The notes: a model not told the origin generated them from the sequence alone. DNA of 64,000 nucleotides from UBA1952 sp965246765 (GCA_965246765.1 CBDFFJ010000005.1:744001-808000); one strand, 5' to 3'. Positions 1 to 7,633 are shown, counted from the stretch's first letter. Translations and numbers: made by a program.

Positions 1-2
1 TG

Positions 3-926
3 CAAAGCGTGATGCGGGAGCGCGGCAACTTTTCGGATGAGCAAAAGAAGGCAGCCCGGCACGAAGCCTACGAGGAGCTAATCGGCTCAGGCGTAGTGGC
101 CGTCGGCGACATAGCCAACTCAGGAGATACGCTGGACTTGCGTACGCGGGAAGGTTTGCACATGCACACCTTCGTGGAATGCCTTGGCTTTACCGAAACA
201 GGCGCGGCGGCGAGGCTGGCTTATTCGCAGGAAGTGGAACGGCAATTTTCTGGGCAGCGCTCCGATAAAAAGATACTCAGGCAGTCCATCACGCCGCACG
301 CTCCATATTCAGTATCGCCTGCGCTCTTCAAGCTTATTGATGCGGCGGATGTGGACGGCATCCTATCCATCCACAACGGCGAGAGCGAGGCGGAGTATGA
401 ATACTTCCGCTACAAGGCAGGGCCAGTGAAAGAGCTGCTGTCAGGTCTTGGCGTTGATGATGCCTTCTTCCTGCCTTCCGGCGATGGGCCGCTGCAGGAT
501 TATCTGCCGCTGATTTCCGAAAGCCACCCGTTGCTGCTCGTCCACAACACCTTTACGGGAATGGAAGATGTCGCCTTTGCGCAGCGTAGAAAGCTTGAGC
601 CGTTCTGGTGCCTTTGCCCCGGCGCGAACCTATACATAGAAGGCGAGCTGCCGGACGTGCCCATGCTCGCCCGCGCTACGGATAATATCTGCATCGGCAC
701 AGACAGCCTGGCGTCTAACCGGCAGCTAAGCATTCTTGAAGAGCTGAAAATTTTGAAAAGCCACTTCGCGCTGGATTGGGAGGTGCTGCTGCGCTGGGCC
801 ACTTACAACGGCGCGCTTGCTTTAGGCATGGATAGCGAAGTAGGCAGCTTGCAAGCCGGCCTCAGGCCGGGATTGAACTGGATTAGCTTTCCGGGCGGCG
901 AGGCGATGGTGACGCGGGCGATATAA
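3..926 (+). CDS. Amidohydrolase (aminofutalosine deaminase / TrzA-like group), 5' partial
   Basis: Metal-dependent hydrolase that would deaminate or dechlorinate a purine- or triazine-like substrate; in related bacteria such enzymes include the menaquinone-pathway aminofutalosine deaminase. The reading frame is open to the left edge, so the N-terminus with the usual HxH metal motif lies outside the window and about 75 residues are probably missing. Counting from the GTG at 9, visible family motifs are ITPHAPYS (His near 97), IHNGESE (His near 122, with Glu) and GTDSLASN (metal-ligand Asp near 229). The family assignment is firm; the exact substrate is not, because the N-terminal half of the pocket is missing. 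It is followed by a 22-bp inverted repeat and a Crp-type regulator. Confidence 0.85.
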   Translation, partial: QSVMRERGNFSDEQKKAARHEAYEELIGSGVVAVGDIANSGDTLDLRTREGLHMHTFVECLGFTETGAAARLAYSQEVERQFSGQRSDKKILRQSITPHAPYSVSPALFKLIDAADVDGILSIHNGESEAEYEYFRYKAGPVKELLSGLGVDDAFFLPSGDGPLQDYLPLISESHPLLLVHNTFTGMEDVAFAQRRKLEPFWCLCPGANLYIEGELPDVPMLARATDNICIGTDSLASNRQLSILEELKILKSHFALDWEVLLRWATYNGALALGMDSEVGSLQAGLRPGLNWISFPGGEAMVTRAI

Positions 927-930
927 ACCT

Positions 931-1015
931 TAGAACACGGATTGAACGGATTGGACAGATGCTCACGGATTCCGAATTAGTGTAAATCCGCTAAATCCGT
1001 TCAATCCGTGTTCTA
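931..1015. repeat. Palindromic repeat, perfect 22-bp arms
   Basis: Arms at 931-952 and 994-1015 are perfect reverse complements (TAGAACACGGATTGAACGGA... and its complement) around a 41-nt loop that holds a further partial copy (CACGGATT). It fills the gap between the amidohydrolase stop and the Crp-type regulator. Repeats containing ACACGGATT-type words are scattered in many bacterial genomes. It could serve as a transcriptional barrier, but it has no U-tract. Confidence 0.85.
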
Positions 1016-1023
1016 CCTTGCTG

Positions 1024-1599
1024 ATGATGTTAGAGCCATTCCTGCAACGCCTGCGCAGCATCCATAAGCTCTCGCCAGAGTTTGAGGAAGCCATCCGCGC
1101 CCTTGAAATTATTGAAGCGCCTCGCGGCACCTTACTGCTGCGCGACGGACAGTGTGAAGATTACGTCTGGATTGTGCTGAAAGGATTGGTGCGCAGCTAT
1201 TACATCAAAGAAGGCGAGGAAATCTGCTCGCGCTTCAACAGCGAGACGCAGATTGTGCTTTCGGTGGTTTCGTTTTACAGTCGTAAGCCGGGCTATGAGT
1301 TTGTGGAAACGATTGAGGACTCCACGCTTGCCCGCATCCACCACGACCGGCTGCAGGAATTTTACCGCGACTTTCCGGAGTTCAACTTCATAGGCCGCGT
1401 GCTGACGGAATATTACTTCACGCTTTCAGAGCAGCGGCTTTACCTGTTACGGAAGCAAAGCGCGGAAGAACGCTACCGGTTTTTCATGGAGCATTATCCC
1501 GAATGGCTGCAACGCGTGCCGCTGAAGTATGTGGCTACTTTTCTGGGAATGAATTTGGAAACTTTGAGCCGGATTAGGAAGAAGATCAGTGGGCGCTAA
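1024..1599 (+). CDS. Crp/Fnr family transcriptional regulator
   Basis: About 191 residues. An N-terminal cyclic-nucleotide-binding-like beta-roll (residues about 20-110, including LLLRDGQCEDYVWIVLKG) is followed by a long dimerisation helix and a short C-terminal helix-turn-helix ending in YVATFLGMNLETLSRIRKK. This is the common Bacteroidota Crp/Fnr layout, in which the effector is often unknown. ATG 1024 was preferred over the upstream TTG; ATG 1027 is equally possible. The 3' end overlaps the convergent toxin gene by 4 bases, so the two stop codons are interlocked. Confidence 0.88.
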   Translation: MMLEPFLQRLRSIHKLSPEFEEAIRALEIIEAPRGTLLLRDGQCEDYVWIVLKGLVRSYYIKEGEEICSRFNSETQIVLSVVSFYSRKPGYEFVETIEDSTLARIHHDRLQEFYRDFPEFNFIGRVLTEYYFTLSEQRLYLLRKQSAEERYRFFMEHYPEWLQRVPLKYVATFLGMNLETLSRIRKKISGR

Positions 1600-1862
1600 A
1601 CGCTTTCGTAATGGCTGCGACAGGCCACGACTATGACAGCATCGTCCGTTACCTGATACAAAATACGATGCTCGTCATTAATGCGCCTGCTCCAATATCC
1701 TTGTAGGTTTCGCTTTAGCGGTTCGGGCTTGCCGATTCCGCTGAACGGATTTTGAACCATATCAGCAAACAGCTCAAAAATGCGCTTCAACAATTTTGGT
1801 TGATGAAGCGCCCAATATGCCAAGTCTGGGAGCGCTGCTTCCTTTAAAGATAAGTTTCTCAT
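1596..1862 (-). CDS. Txe/YoeB-family mRNA interferase toxin
   Basis: 88 residues, the usual size for the family. The C-terminal half carries the YoeB signature: KPEPLKRNLQGYWSRRI, DEHRILYQV and a terminal CRSHY, which contain the Glu/Arg/His residues used for ribosome-dependent mRNA cleavage. The start codon overlaps the stop of the upstream antitoxin gene by 4 bases, which implies translational coupling. The stop codon interlocks with that of the convergent Crp-type gene. Confidence 0.93.
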   Translation of the reverse strand: MRNLSLKEAALPDLAYWALHQPKLLKRIFELFADMVQNPFSGIGKPEPLKRNLQGYWSRRINDEHRILYQVTDDAVIVVACRSHYESV

Positions 1863-2113
1863 GCCTCAGGCACATTAAACTTACTGCGCAATTCATCTAA
1901 CGTGAACGACTGCCCATAATCGCCATTATTTATTTCGTCAACGCTTTTGAGGATGCGTTCGCGCATAATCGGGTCGCGAAGTATAAAATCAGTCTCGTCC
2001 ATTTCTTCCTCTATTTCTACACGCAGTCTTTTTCCGCTGAAAGCGGAGCGGATGAATTGCAGAAATGATTCCGTAAACAATTCTTCTGGCGTGCCGGTTA
2101 CAACCGTACTCAT
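1859..2113 (-). CDS. Antitoxin partner of the YoeB-type toxin
   Basis: 84-residue acidic protein. It ends in a helical segment (ERILKSVDEINNGDYGQSFT then a short basic LRSKFNV tail) like that of Bacteroidota antitoxins paired with YoeB toxins. The N-terminal half is unlike classic YefM/Phd folds, so the fold class is uncertain. It lies just upstream of the toxin with a 4-base overlap, and 20 bases after the fabG-like stop in the same orientation, so it may be co-transcribed with the reductase. Confidence 0.8.
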   Translation of the reverse strand: MSTVVTGTPEELFTESFLQFIRSAFSGKRLRVEIEEEMDETDFILRDPIMRERILKSVDEINNGDYGQSFTLDELRSKFNVPEA

Positions 2114-2133
2114 AAAAAATCCTTTCTCTAAAA

Positions 2134-2892
2134 TTACGAATACAATCCCCCATTCACACTAATCACCTGCCCGGTGATATATCCAGCTTCCTTAGAAGCC
2201 AGAAATCCCACGATTGCCGCCACTTCCTCTGCCGTCCCGAAGCGCCCTGCAGGAATCATCTTCGCCAGCTCCTTTTCGTTTAGCTCTTCCGTCATGTCCG
2301 TTTTGATAAAGCCCGGTGCGATGGCGTTTACGGTGATGTTGCGCTTCGCAATTTCCTGCGCCAGCGCCTTTGTAGCGCCAATCATGCCCGCCTTCGCGGC
2401 GCTGTAATTCACCTGCCCCGGCATGCCTTTCAATCCGGAAAGCGAGACGATGTTGATGATGCGACCGTAGCGCGCGAGGAGCATTTGATTGAGCACTGCC
2501 TTTGTTACAGAGTACATGCCACCAAGCGAAGTATCCAGCACAGAATTCCATTGCTCGCCGGTCATGCTCATGAGCAATGTGTCCTGCCGGATGCCGGCAT
2601 TGTTGACGAGGATTTCAATCTTGTCTTCCTTGTGCGCTTCCTGCCAGTCGCCGAGGATGCGCTGCACTTCTTCGTTGCTGGCTACGTCAAAGGCGAGGGT
2701 CTCGGCCAGTACGCCTTGGGCTTGTACGAGGGCAGCGGTTTCATCAGCGGCAGCTTTGTTGCCTTTGTAATTGATGAGGATGCTGTATCCCAGCCCGGCG
2801 AGCCTGGCGCAGATGGCGCGGCCAATACCGCGGGAGCCGCCGGTGACTAAAGCCCATACCCCCCGGCCCCCTAAAGGGGGTGACTGCTGCAT
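2134..2892 (-). CDS. fabG: 3-oxoacyl-ACP reductase (FabG-like SDR)
   Basis: 252-residue short-chain dehydrogenase. It has TGGSRGIG for the NADP cofactor (residues 17-24), NNAG (97-100), and a catalytic Ser150, Tyr163, Lys167 set in the stretch INIVS...NYSAAK. It ends with the FabG-typical GYITGQVISVNGG. It would reduce beta-ketoacyl-ACP. It lies downstream of an aromatic ammonia-lyase gene in the same orientation; that pairing is known from flexirubin/aryl-polyene clusters, so a role in aryl-polyene elongation is a reasonable inference. The first 10-12 residues (MQQSPPLGGRG) come from a palindromic repeat that overlaps the 5' end; without it the protein would begin near VWALVTGG. Confidence 0.92.
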   Translation of the reverse strand: MQQSPPLGGRGVWALVTGGSRGIGRAICARLAGLGYSILINYKGNKAAADETAALVQAQGVLAETLAFDVASNEEVQRILGDWQEAHKEDKIEILVNNAGIRQDTLLMSMTGEQWNSVLDTSLGGMYSVTKAVLNQMLLARYGRIINIVSLSGLKGMPGQVNYSAAKAGMIGATKALAQEIAKRNITVNAIAPGFIKTDMTEELNEKELAKMIPAGRFGTAEEVAAIVGFLASKEAGYITGQVISVNGGLYS

Positions 2893-2986
2893 ACGGCTCG
2901 TGTTTTGTTCGTTGTTCAAGTTGTAAATATGGTGCGTTATGGTTGATGGCGGAAAGCACGTCACCCCCTTTAGGGGGCCGGGGGGT
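2858..2986. repeat. CCCCCTAAAGGGGG palindromic repeat spanning two gene ends
   Basis: Arms at 2858-2884 and 2960-2986 are perfect 27-bp reverse complements, each with an inner CCCCCTAAAGGGGG palindrome. Read on the minus strand, one arm supplies the last residues (DPPAP) and TAA stop of the ammonia-lyase; the other supplies the N-terminal residues of the FabG-like protein. The 75-nt centre carries the fabG start codon. Confidence 0.9.
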
Positions 2987-4571
2987 CCCACCCCAGCAGC
3001 CGCTTCATCTTCTCCCCCACCTCAGTCTCCATCAGCCAAAGCTTAATCGCCGTCAGCCGTTGCGTAGAAGGCGCATCCTCCGAAAATGGCGGAGCCAGTA
3101 TGCTCAGCTCATCCCACATCCAGCGCGTAGCCGGCGAGAGCTTTTCCTGAATGCCGCGCATCCCGACCGCCTGCACAATGGCGAGGCCGTGCACTGCCAG
3201 CACTTCAAAAGTGTTTTCAATTACACGGGCACAGGCAGAGGCGGCGTTCGTGCCCATACTCACGATGTCCTGATTGTCGTTATTGTTGGGAATGCTGTGG
3301 ATGTAGAGCGGCGTACACAACGCTTGATTCTCCGCCACGTTGCTTACGGCAGGATACTGAATGCCCTGCACACCGAAGTTTAATCCAAGACGACCAGCAT
3401 TAGCAAACGCCGGAAGCTTCTTATTAAGCGCCGGATTAAGCAGGAAGTTCAGTTGCCTTTCTGCCAGCATAGACAGCTTCGTCACCGCAATCTTCAGCTT
3501 GTCCATCTCCAGCGCAATGTAGTCTCCGTGAAAATTGCCGCCGTGCAGGATATTCTCGGTGCGGTAGTCAATCACCGGATTATCGTTCACCGAGTTCAGC
3601 TCGCGCTCAATCACCTTCGCCGTGTTGTCAATCGTCTCATACACCGGCCCGAGGATTTGCGGCACGCAGCGAAGGCTATAGTATTCCTGCACCTTGTCTT
3701 CCAGTACGTCTTCAGTTACCTTCTTTTCATAAAGATGCTCGTGGCGCTTGCGCATGAGGCCACTGTTCTTCGTGATGGCGCGCATAGACGCCGCCACTAT
3801 CTGCTGGCCGGGATGCAGCTTCACGTTGTTTAGGCCTTCGGAAAAATGGTCATCGTAGGCCTCCATAATCTCGTTCACCATGAGCGAGAACAGGATTGCG
3901 CCGGTGAGCAGCTTTCGCGCATGAAGTACATTGATGGCGCCGATGCCCGTCATGCAGCTCGTGCCATTAAGCAGGCCGAGGCCTTCGCGGAGATGCATCT
4001 TCAGCGGCTGGATGCCGAGCGTTGCAAACACGTCCTTTGCTTGCTTTACCTCGCCACCATGCCACATCTCGCCCTCGCCAATCAGACCCAGCGCCAGGTG
4101 CGCGAGCTGCACCAAATCGCCCGACGCGCCGACGCCGCCGTGGGCGTAGATGCAGGGATACGCCTCCGAATTGATGAGCGCCACCATCACCTCCACCAAC
4201 TGCGGATGCACACCGCTGTAGCCCAGCAGCATCGTATTCAGCCGCGCCAGCATGGTAGCACGCATCTGCAGGGGCGTCAGCAGCGCACCAATGCCGGAGG
4301 AGTGGCTGCGGATAAGGTTGTATTGCAGCGCCTCGCGGTCTTCGTCGGGGATGCGGTACTGCGCCATCGGGCCGAAGCCGGTGTTGATGCCGTAGATGAG
4401 CTTGTCCTGCGAAAAGGCTTTCAGGAACTCGTAGGAACGGCTGACCTCGGCCATCGTCGCGCCGTCAATGGCGATGGGCTGGCGCTCTGTGACGATGCTG
4501 TTGAGGGTTTCCAGGCTGAGGGTGCCGCGGGTGAGGATAATGGTGGACAATGGACTGTGCTTATGGCGCAA
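2970..4571 (-). CDS. Aromatic amino acid ammonia-lyase, tyrosine ammonia-lyase-like (flexirubin type)
   Basis: 533-residue MIO-dependent lyase. It has the Ala149-Ser150-Gly151 triad that cyclises to MIO (GGVGASGDLVQLAHLAL), the lid tyrosine in YGINTGFG (Tyr60), NDNPVID, and SIPNNNDNQDIVSMGTN. From memory it resembles the characterised Flavobacterium johnsoniae tyrosine ammonia-lyase over long stretches (QYNLIRSHSSG, VQEYYSLRCVPQILGPV, GGNFHGDYI.LEMDKLKI). That supports production of 4-coumarate as a starter for flexirubin-type pigments rather than histidine degradation. Ser89-His90 is the selectivity pair shared with that enzyme and with classic HutH, so histidine activity cannot be excluded from sequence. 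The last five residues and the stop come from a palindromic repeat. Confidence 0.93.
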   Translation of the reverse strand: MRHKHSPLSTIILTRGTLSLETLNSIVTERQPIAIDGATMAEVSRSYEFLKAFSQDKLIYGINTGFGPMAQYRIPDEDREALQYNLIRSHSSGIGALLTPLQMRATMLARLNTMLLGYSGVHPQLVEVMVALINSEAYPCIYAHGGVGASGDLVQLAHLALGLIGEGEMWHGGEVKQAKDVFATLGIQPLKMHLREGLGLLNGTSCMTGIGAINVLHARKLLTGAILFSLMVNEIMEAYDDHFSEGLNNVKLHPGQQIVAASMRAITKNSGLMRKRHEHLYEKKVTEDVLEDKVQEYYSLRCVPQILGPVYETIDNTAKVIERELNSVNDNPVIDYRTENILHGGNFHGDYIALEMDKLKIAVTKLSMLAERQLNFLLNPALNKKLPAFANAGRLGLNFGVQGIQYPAVSNVAENQALCTPLYIHSIPNNNDNQDIVSMGTNAASACARVIENTFEVLAVHGLAIVQAVGMRGIQEKLSPATRWMWDELSILAPPFSEDAPSTQRLTAIKLWLMETEVGEKMKRLLGWDPPAP

Positions 4572-4595
4572 AAATACGGGGCGGGGTTTGGGGAG

Positions 4596-4700
4596 TTTTA
4601 TTGGGTTAAGCTTTGGTGGTGCTGTTTGGCTGTGGTGGCGATGGCACCGTTCATCTGAGTGCTGCTATTGGGCTTTCTCAGTCACTGTATATTCGCGCAA
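4596..4700 (+). repeat. Dispersed leader repeat family, copy 1
   Basis: Conserved blocks are TTTTATTGGGTTAAGCTT (4596-4613), a 21-nt variable core, GTGGCGATGGCACCGTT (4635-4651), CTATTGGGCTTTC and then TGTATATTCG. Related copies lie at 7695-7806 (minus), 11569-11670, 56471-56550 and 57365-57460 (minus). This copy precedes the AT-rich orphan gene at 4732. Confidence 0.75.
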
Positions 4701-4731
4701 AACTTTGGGCAAACATGCCCACATAAAGCAA

Positions 4732-5277
4732 ATGATTACTCCAAGTTTCTCGCTTAATACACTTAATGAAGAGGCTGTTGACAGAACTTTTATCGGACTT
4801 TCCAGAGTAACATATGAACTCGTCTATTTTGATAAACTTAAAGGAGACGTACTAAGTTTATACGATGGCTACCTCTCGTCACACACCGGTGACCAAACTA
4901 TTGAAAATAGAAGATTAGCTGAGAAGATTGAAAATAATGCGCCGAAAGATTTTGTGGATAGTGAGCGATATATTTTAATTGGCCGTCTCTCTCTTGAGAA
5001 ATTTTTGAAGGAATATGAAAAGCAAGCTGGCGGAAAAGAACCATTCGCCTCTTTCGTACGGAACTTTTCAGTGAAAATTTTGCAGCATCCTTCTTTCAAA
5101 GGATTATCATTAAAAGAGTTATTTATTGGTAGCGCTATTGAAAGCAATTTCCACGAGTCGTTCAATGAGCAATATTATAATAGAGCTGCAGAATTGAAAG
5201 ATGATTATGTCAGCATCTATCTGAAAACTTGCAAACAACTTTCCCTTAATTGGATTCAAGTCAATATCCTAAAATGA
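4732..5277 (+). CDS. Hypothetical protein, AT-rich orphan
   Basis: 181 residues with no recognised domain. It is mostly predicted helical and mixed charged, with no signal peptide or membrane segment, so probably cytoplasmic. ATG 4732 was chosen because the upstream open frame is antisense to the ammonia-lyase gene and repeat-derived. The coding sequence is clearly more AT-rich than its neighbours and sits directly behind a dispersed leader repeat, both of which fit recent acquisition. Its 3' end overlaps the convergent small gene by 17 bases. Confidence 0.7.
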   Translation: MITPSFSLNTLNEEAVDRTFIGLSRVTYELVYFDKLKGDVLSLYDGYLSSHTGDQTIENRRLAEKIENNAPKDFVDSERYILIGRLSLEKFLKEYEKQAGGKEPFASFVRNFSVKILQHPSFKGLSLKELFIGSAIESNFHESFNEQYYNRAAELKDDYVSIYLKTCKQLSLNWIQVNILK

Positions 5278-5515
5278 ACCAGCGTCTGCAATTGAGAATT
5301 TCCTGTATGGCTTGGCATATTTCATAATGCTCATTCTTCTCAGCTTTTTTGCTGAGAAAATGAAGCGTTTCGGTATCATTCTCCTCAAGCTTTAACTTCA
5401 TCTCTTCGTAGCTCATTGCGCGATACGACAGCATCAAATCTTGCAGCTTGTTGTAGATAGTCAGTTCAATGTTGTCTAATAGGTCGTTTATCTCTTGCAG
5501 AAGCCTGTAGTGCAT
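5261..5515 (-). CDS. Hypothetical small helical protein
   Basis: 84 residues, no signal peptide or membrane segment. The C-terminal part (LSKKAEKNEHYEICQAIQEIL) has the pattern of UVR-type helical hairpins, in which charged helices pair with an ExYExC/A-x-I motif; this is a weak resemblance only. It is AT-rich and convergent with the orphan at 4732, overlapping it by 17 bases. Confidence 0.65.
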   Translation of the reverse strand: MHYRLLQEINDLLDNIELTIYNKLQDLMLSYRAMSYEEMKLKLEENDTETLHFLSKKAEKNEHYEICQAIQEILNCRRWFILGY

Positions 5516-5555
5516 AGTGGGTTTTCAATCAAAGTATGAATGATGAACCTTACAG

Positions 5556-5690
5556 TTTGCAGCTGCAAAAGATTTAGTGGACTATATCGCTAACGCCTCC
5601 CGTTCCGCGTAGCCTCTAAATCAAAACAGTTCGGCGAACGCTCCTGCCTTCGTCGTGCTATCTTGTAGCCTCAGGCTACAGCATAGTCAA
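5556..5690. repeat. Short palindromes in the gap before the RelE pair
   Basis: The 237-nt gap 5516-5752 holds a perfect TTTGCAGCTGCAAA palindrome around 5556-5569 and a hairpin TGTAGCCT-C-AGGCTACA at 5664-5680 flanked by partly complementary CTAT/ATAG. No gene or clear promoter was seen. Confidence 0.55.
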
Positions 5691-5752
5691 ACGAAGCCAC
5701 AGCCTATGCTTAACTGTGGTTCATAAGGTTTGCCGATGCTACTTTTGACTGC

Positions 5753-6013
5753 ATGGCCTACACGATACAATACGCGCCGGAAGCAGAAAAAATCCTGCTA
5801 AGCTTAGACAGGCAGGTAGCACGCCGTATTGTCGCGAAAATCAAGGAACTTGCAGAAGCGCCTGAAGCCGCGAATGTCAAAGCCTTACATGGTGACTTGA
5901 AAAGTCTGTATCGTCTGCGCGTTGGCGACTATCGCGTATTATACAACATCAATCACGGCGCCTTATTAATATTGGTCTTAGACATTGGTAACCGAAAAGA
6001 TATCTATCGCTGA
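5753..6013 (+). CDS. RelE/ParE-family toxin
   Basis: 86 residues with the RelE-fold pattern: YAPEAEKILLSLDRQVARRIVAKIKEL, then KSLYRLRVGDYRVLYNI and a hydrophobic strand before DIGNRKDIYR. The RLRxGDYRVLY stretch and the terminal basic/Tyr segment are the usual mRNA-interferase features. Toxin precedes antitoxin here, the HigBA-like order. It overlaps or abuts the antitoxin gene, depending on that gene's start. Confidence 0.92.
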   Translation: MAYTIQYAPEAEKILLSLDRQVARRIVAKIKELAEAPEAANVKALHGDLKSLYRLRVGDYRVLYNINHGALLILVLDIGNRKDIYR

Positions 6014-6221
6014 AGCAATGGAAAACCTGCAAATCATCACCAGTCACGGCCTGCCGCAATTTGCCGTTTTGCCCTACCAGGAATATCTGGAGCTAAAGGC
6101 GAAAGCAGAGGGCTATACGGATGTGGAAGATTATCTGGACTATCACCGCGCGGCCGAAGTATTGAGCAATACAAAAGAGTGGGTAAGCAGCGAGGAATTA
6201 GAGCGGAAGCTCGGCATGTAG
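5985..6221 (+). CDS. Phd/YefM-like antitoxin
   Basis: 78 residues from a TTG at 5985, or 67 from ATG 6018. The longer form keeps the N-terminal helix ISIAEAMENLQ typical of Phd-type DNA-binding domains, followed by LPQFAVLPYQEYLEL, so the overlapping TTG start is slightly preferred. If ATG 6018 is used, the gene starts 4 bases after the toxin stop. The C-terminal half is acidic and probably wraps the RelE-type toxin. Confidence 0.75.
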   Translation: MVTEKISIAEAMENLQIITSHGLPQFAVLPYQEYLELKAKAEGYTDVEDYLDYHRAAEVLSNTKEWVSSEELERKLGM

Positions 6222-6340
6222 GCCGGAGGTGCCCGGTTAGCCAGATGATGTCAGAACGAAAAGAGGCTATCTACGGATTGCACCATTAAAGTAGAGACGA
6301 CTTGGCCCAACGCCAAGATACTCACCTTTTAGCGCATCGC

Positions 6341-7006
6341 TCAGCACTTGTCAAGTCCTCTGCGGACTTGACAAGTGCCAGATGTAATACTCCGCCCCAA
6401 AGTCAGATAAGCCAATCCAAGTGCCGCTGCAAACACCCCGCTTAGCGCCCATACCTCCATACACCGGAAGGGATGTCGCAGCTCATAGACTATGGCCGAG
6501 AGCAGGTCGCCGGTGTCGGTGATGATGTCCCAGCTATTCCAGCGCTCTACGCGGCCGAGGTAGATGCCGTAGCCGCTGACGAGGAGCACGGCAGCCGTCG
6601 CGAGCTTTGTGGCGGCGGGCGGGAGGAAGCGGGCATACCAGCCTTCCATCTGCGCTAAGGAGCGGATGGCAATCGCCACGCCGTATAGTCCCGCGCCGAA
6701 GAGGATAACCAGATCCAGCCAGAAGGCCGCGCCGGGACGGATGCTCAGATGCACGATGTCCGTAAGCAGGTAGGCGGAGTTGGGAAAGAACAGCAGCCAG
6801 AATGCGGCGGCCGGAATGGCGATGCTCAGCTTCTTCGTGTGCTGCACAAGGTGCGCTGCGGCGAGCGGCAGGATGGCGAGGAAAAGATTCCAAAGCAGGA
6901 AGCCGAAGTGGAAGCTGCTGTGCCATATCATGCGCGCGGCGATGAGCGCCAGCAGCAGCGCGAAGGCGGTTATGAGGGTTGCGTATGGGCGGAGGATTTG
7001 GCGCAT
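6341..7006 (-). CDS. DUF1361 membrane protein
   Basis: 221 residues, about seven predicted membrane segments, inner membrane, function unknown. The conserved FFPNSAYLLTDIVHL and GxYLGRxxRWNSWDI motifs identify DUF1361. ATG 7006 was chosen because the upstream 16 residues of the open frame are non-hydrophobic and run towards a repeat. The last dozen residues (SGTCQVRRGLDKC) are encoded by a perfect hairpin repeat at 6344-6378, so the native C-terminus has probably been replaced. Confidence 0.88.
   Translation of the reverse strand: MRQILRPYATLITAFALLLALIAARMIWHSSFHFGFLLWNLFLAILPLAAAHLVQHTKKLSIAIPAAAFWLLFFPNSAYLLTDIVHLSIRPGAAFWLDLVILFGAGLYGVAIAIRSLAQMEGWYARFLPPAATKLATAAVLLVSGYGIYLGRVERWNSWDIITDTGDLLSAIVYELRHPFRCMEVWALSGVFAAALGLAYLTLGRSITSGTCQVRRGLDKC
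6344..6378. repeat. Perfect 15-bp hairpin inside the end of the DUF1361 gene
   Basis: GCACTTGTCAAGTCC (6344-6358) pairs with GGACTTGACAAGTGC (6364-6378) around a 5-nt loop. It lies within the coding sequence and ends next to the stop codon. There is no U-tract, so it looks like a mobile palindrome rather than a terminator. Confidence 0.85.
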
Positions 7007-7083
7007 GGTGTTGCGTTCATTTAAAAGTTGATAGAATTGGAACCTGCCTTGCACACAATGCTACCAGGCAACTCGCCCAATCT

Positions 7084-7155
7084 TTTGTCATTCCGTAGGA
7101 ATCTGTTTGTAACTGTGCTTGCCCGTGGCCGAACAGATTCCTACGGAATGACAAA
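7084..7155. repeat. TTTGTCATTCC palindrome, empty copy 1
   Basis: Perfect 24-bp arms at 7084-7107 and 7132-7155 (TTTGTCATTCCGTAGGAATC...) around a 24-nt loop. It is preceded by CTCGCCCAATC and followed by GCCGCTG. It is nearly identical to the copy at 12338-12409, and its ends match those of the GIY-YIG element at 14174-14688. Confidence 0.9.
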
Positions 7156-7199
7156 GCCGCTGTGAATAAGCTGCTACGTGTTGAGAATGAAAGAGGCTT

Positions 7200-7565
7200 T
7201 CAATGAAGGAAGATGATAGCCCCTGTAACAGCCGCGCAGATGGAAGCTATCAACACAGCCGCCGCCGCGATGTCTTTAATGCGCTTTACCTGCGGGTGAT
7301 ACTCGCCCTTGCACCAAAGGTCGCAGAGCATCTCTATGCAGGTGTTGAGGGCCTCGGCCATCCAGACGAGGGTGATGACGATGATGAGGGCCGTCCACTC
7401 GCCGCGGCTGATGTGACGGGTGAAACCCAAGGCGATAGTAACGGCCGTAGCTATGGTATGGAGCATGGCGTTGGGCTCTTGCCGGATGAGGCTGCCGATG
7501 CCGTGGATGGCGTGGCCGAAGGAGGCTAATCGTGCTTTCGGATGGATGGATTTGTTGGAGGACAT
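7200..7565 (-). CDS. dgkA: Diacylglycerol kinase family protein (undecaprenol kinase-like)
   Basis: 121-residue integral membrane kinase. It would phosphorylate diacylglycerol or undecaprenol for lipid recycling in the inner membrane. The family motif is MAEALNTCIEMLCD, the conserved ExxNTAIE-type active-site segment, between three or four membrane helices; the following HPQVKRIKDIAAAAVL matches the kinase core. ATG 7565 is the only sensible start, since the longer open frame runs through repeats. Its leader is a TCCAAC-rich repeat placed right against the ATG. Confidence 0.9.
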   Translation of the reverse strand: MSSNKSIHPKARLASFGHAIHGIGSLIRQEPNAMLHTIATAVTIALGFTRHISRGEWTALIIVITLVWMAEALNTCIEMLCDLWCKGEYHPQVKRIKDIAAAAVLIASICAAVTGAIIFLH

Positions 7566-7612
7566 CAGCGTTGGAGTGTTGGATGCTTCGCGTTGGAGCG
7601 TTGAAGTGTTGC
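7566..7612 (-). repeat. TCCAAC-rich leader repeat before dgkA
   Basis: On the minus strand the leader reads as repeated TCCAAC words, including GCATCCAACACTCCAACG, ending at the ATG. The words TCCAACGCGAAGCATCCAAC recur in front of the regulator gene at 9673. Confidence 0.6.
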
Positions 7613-7633
7613 GGCAAAGCTCGGGTGTCGGTA

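Noticed and set aside
3846..4658. 270-residue plus-strand reading frame
   Set aside because: Antisense to the ammonia-lyase; composition is that of a shadow frame (His/Arg/Gln-rich) with no motif.
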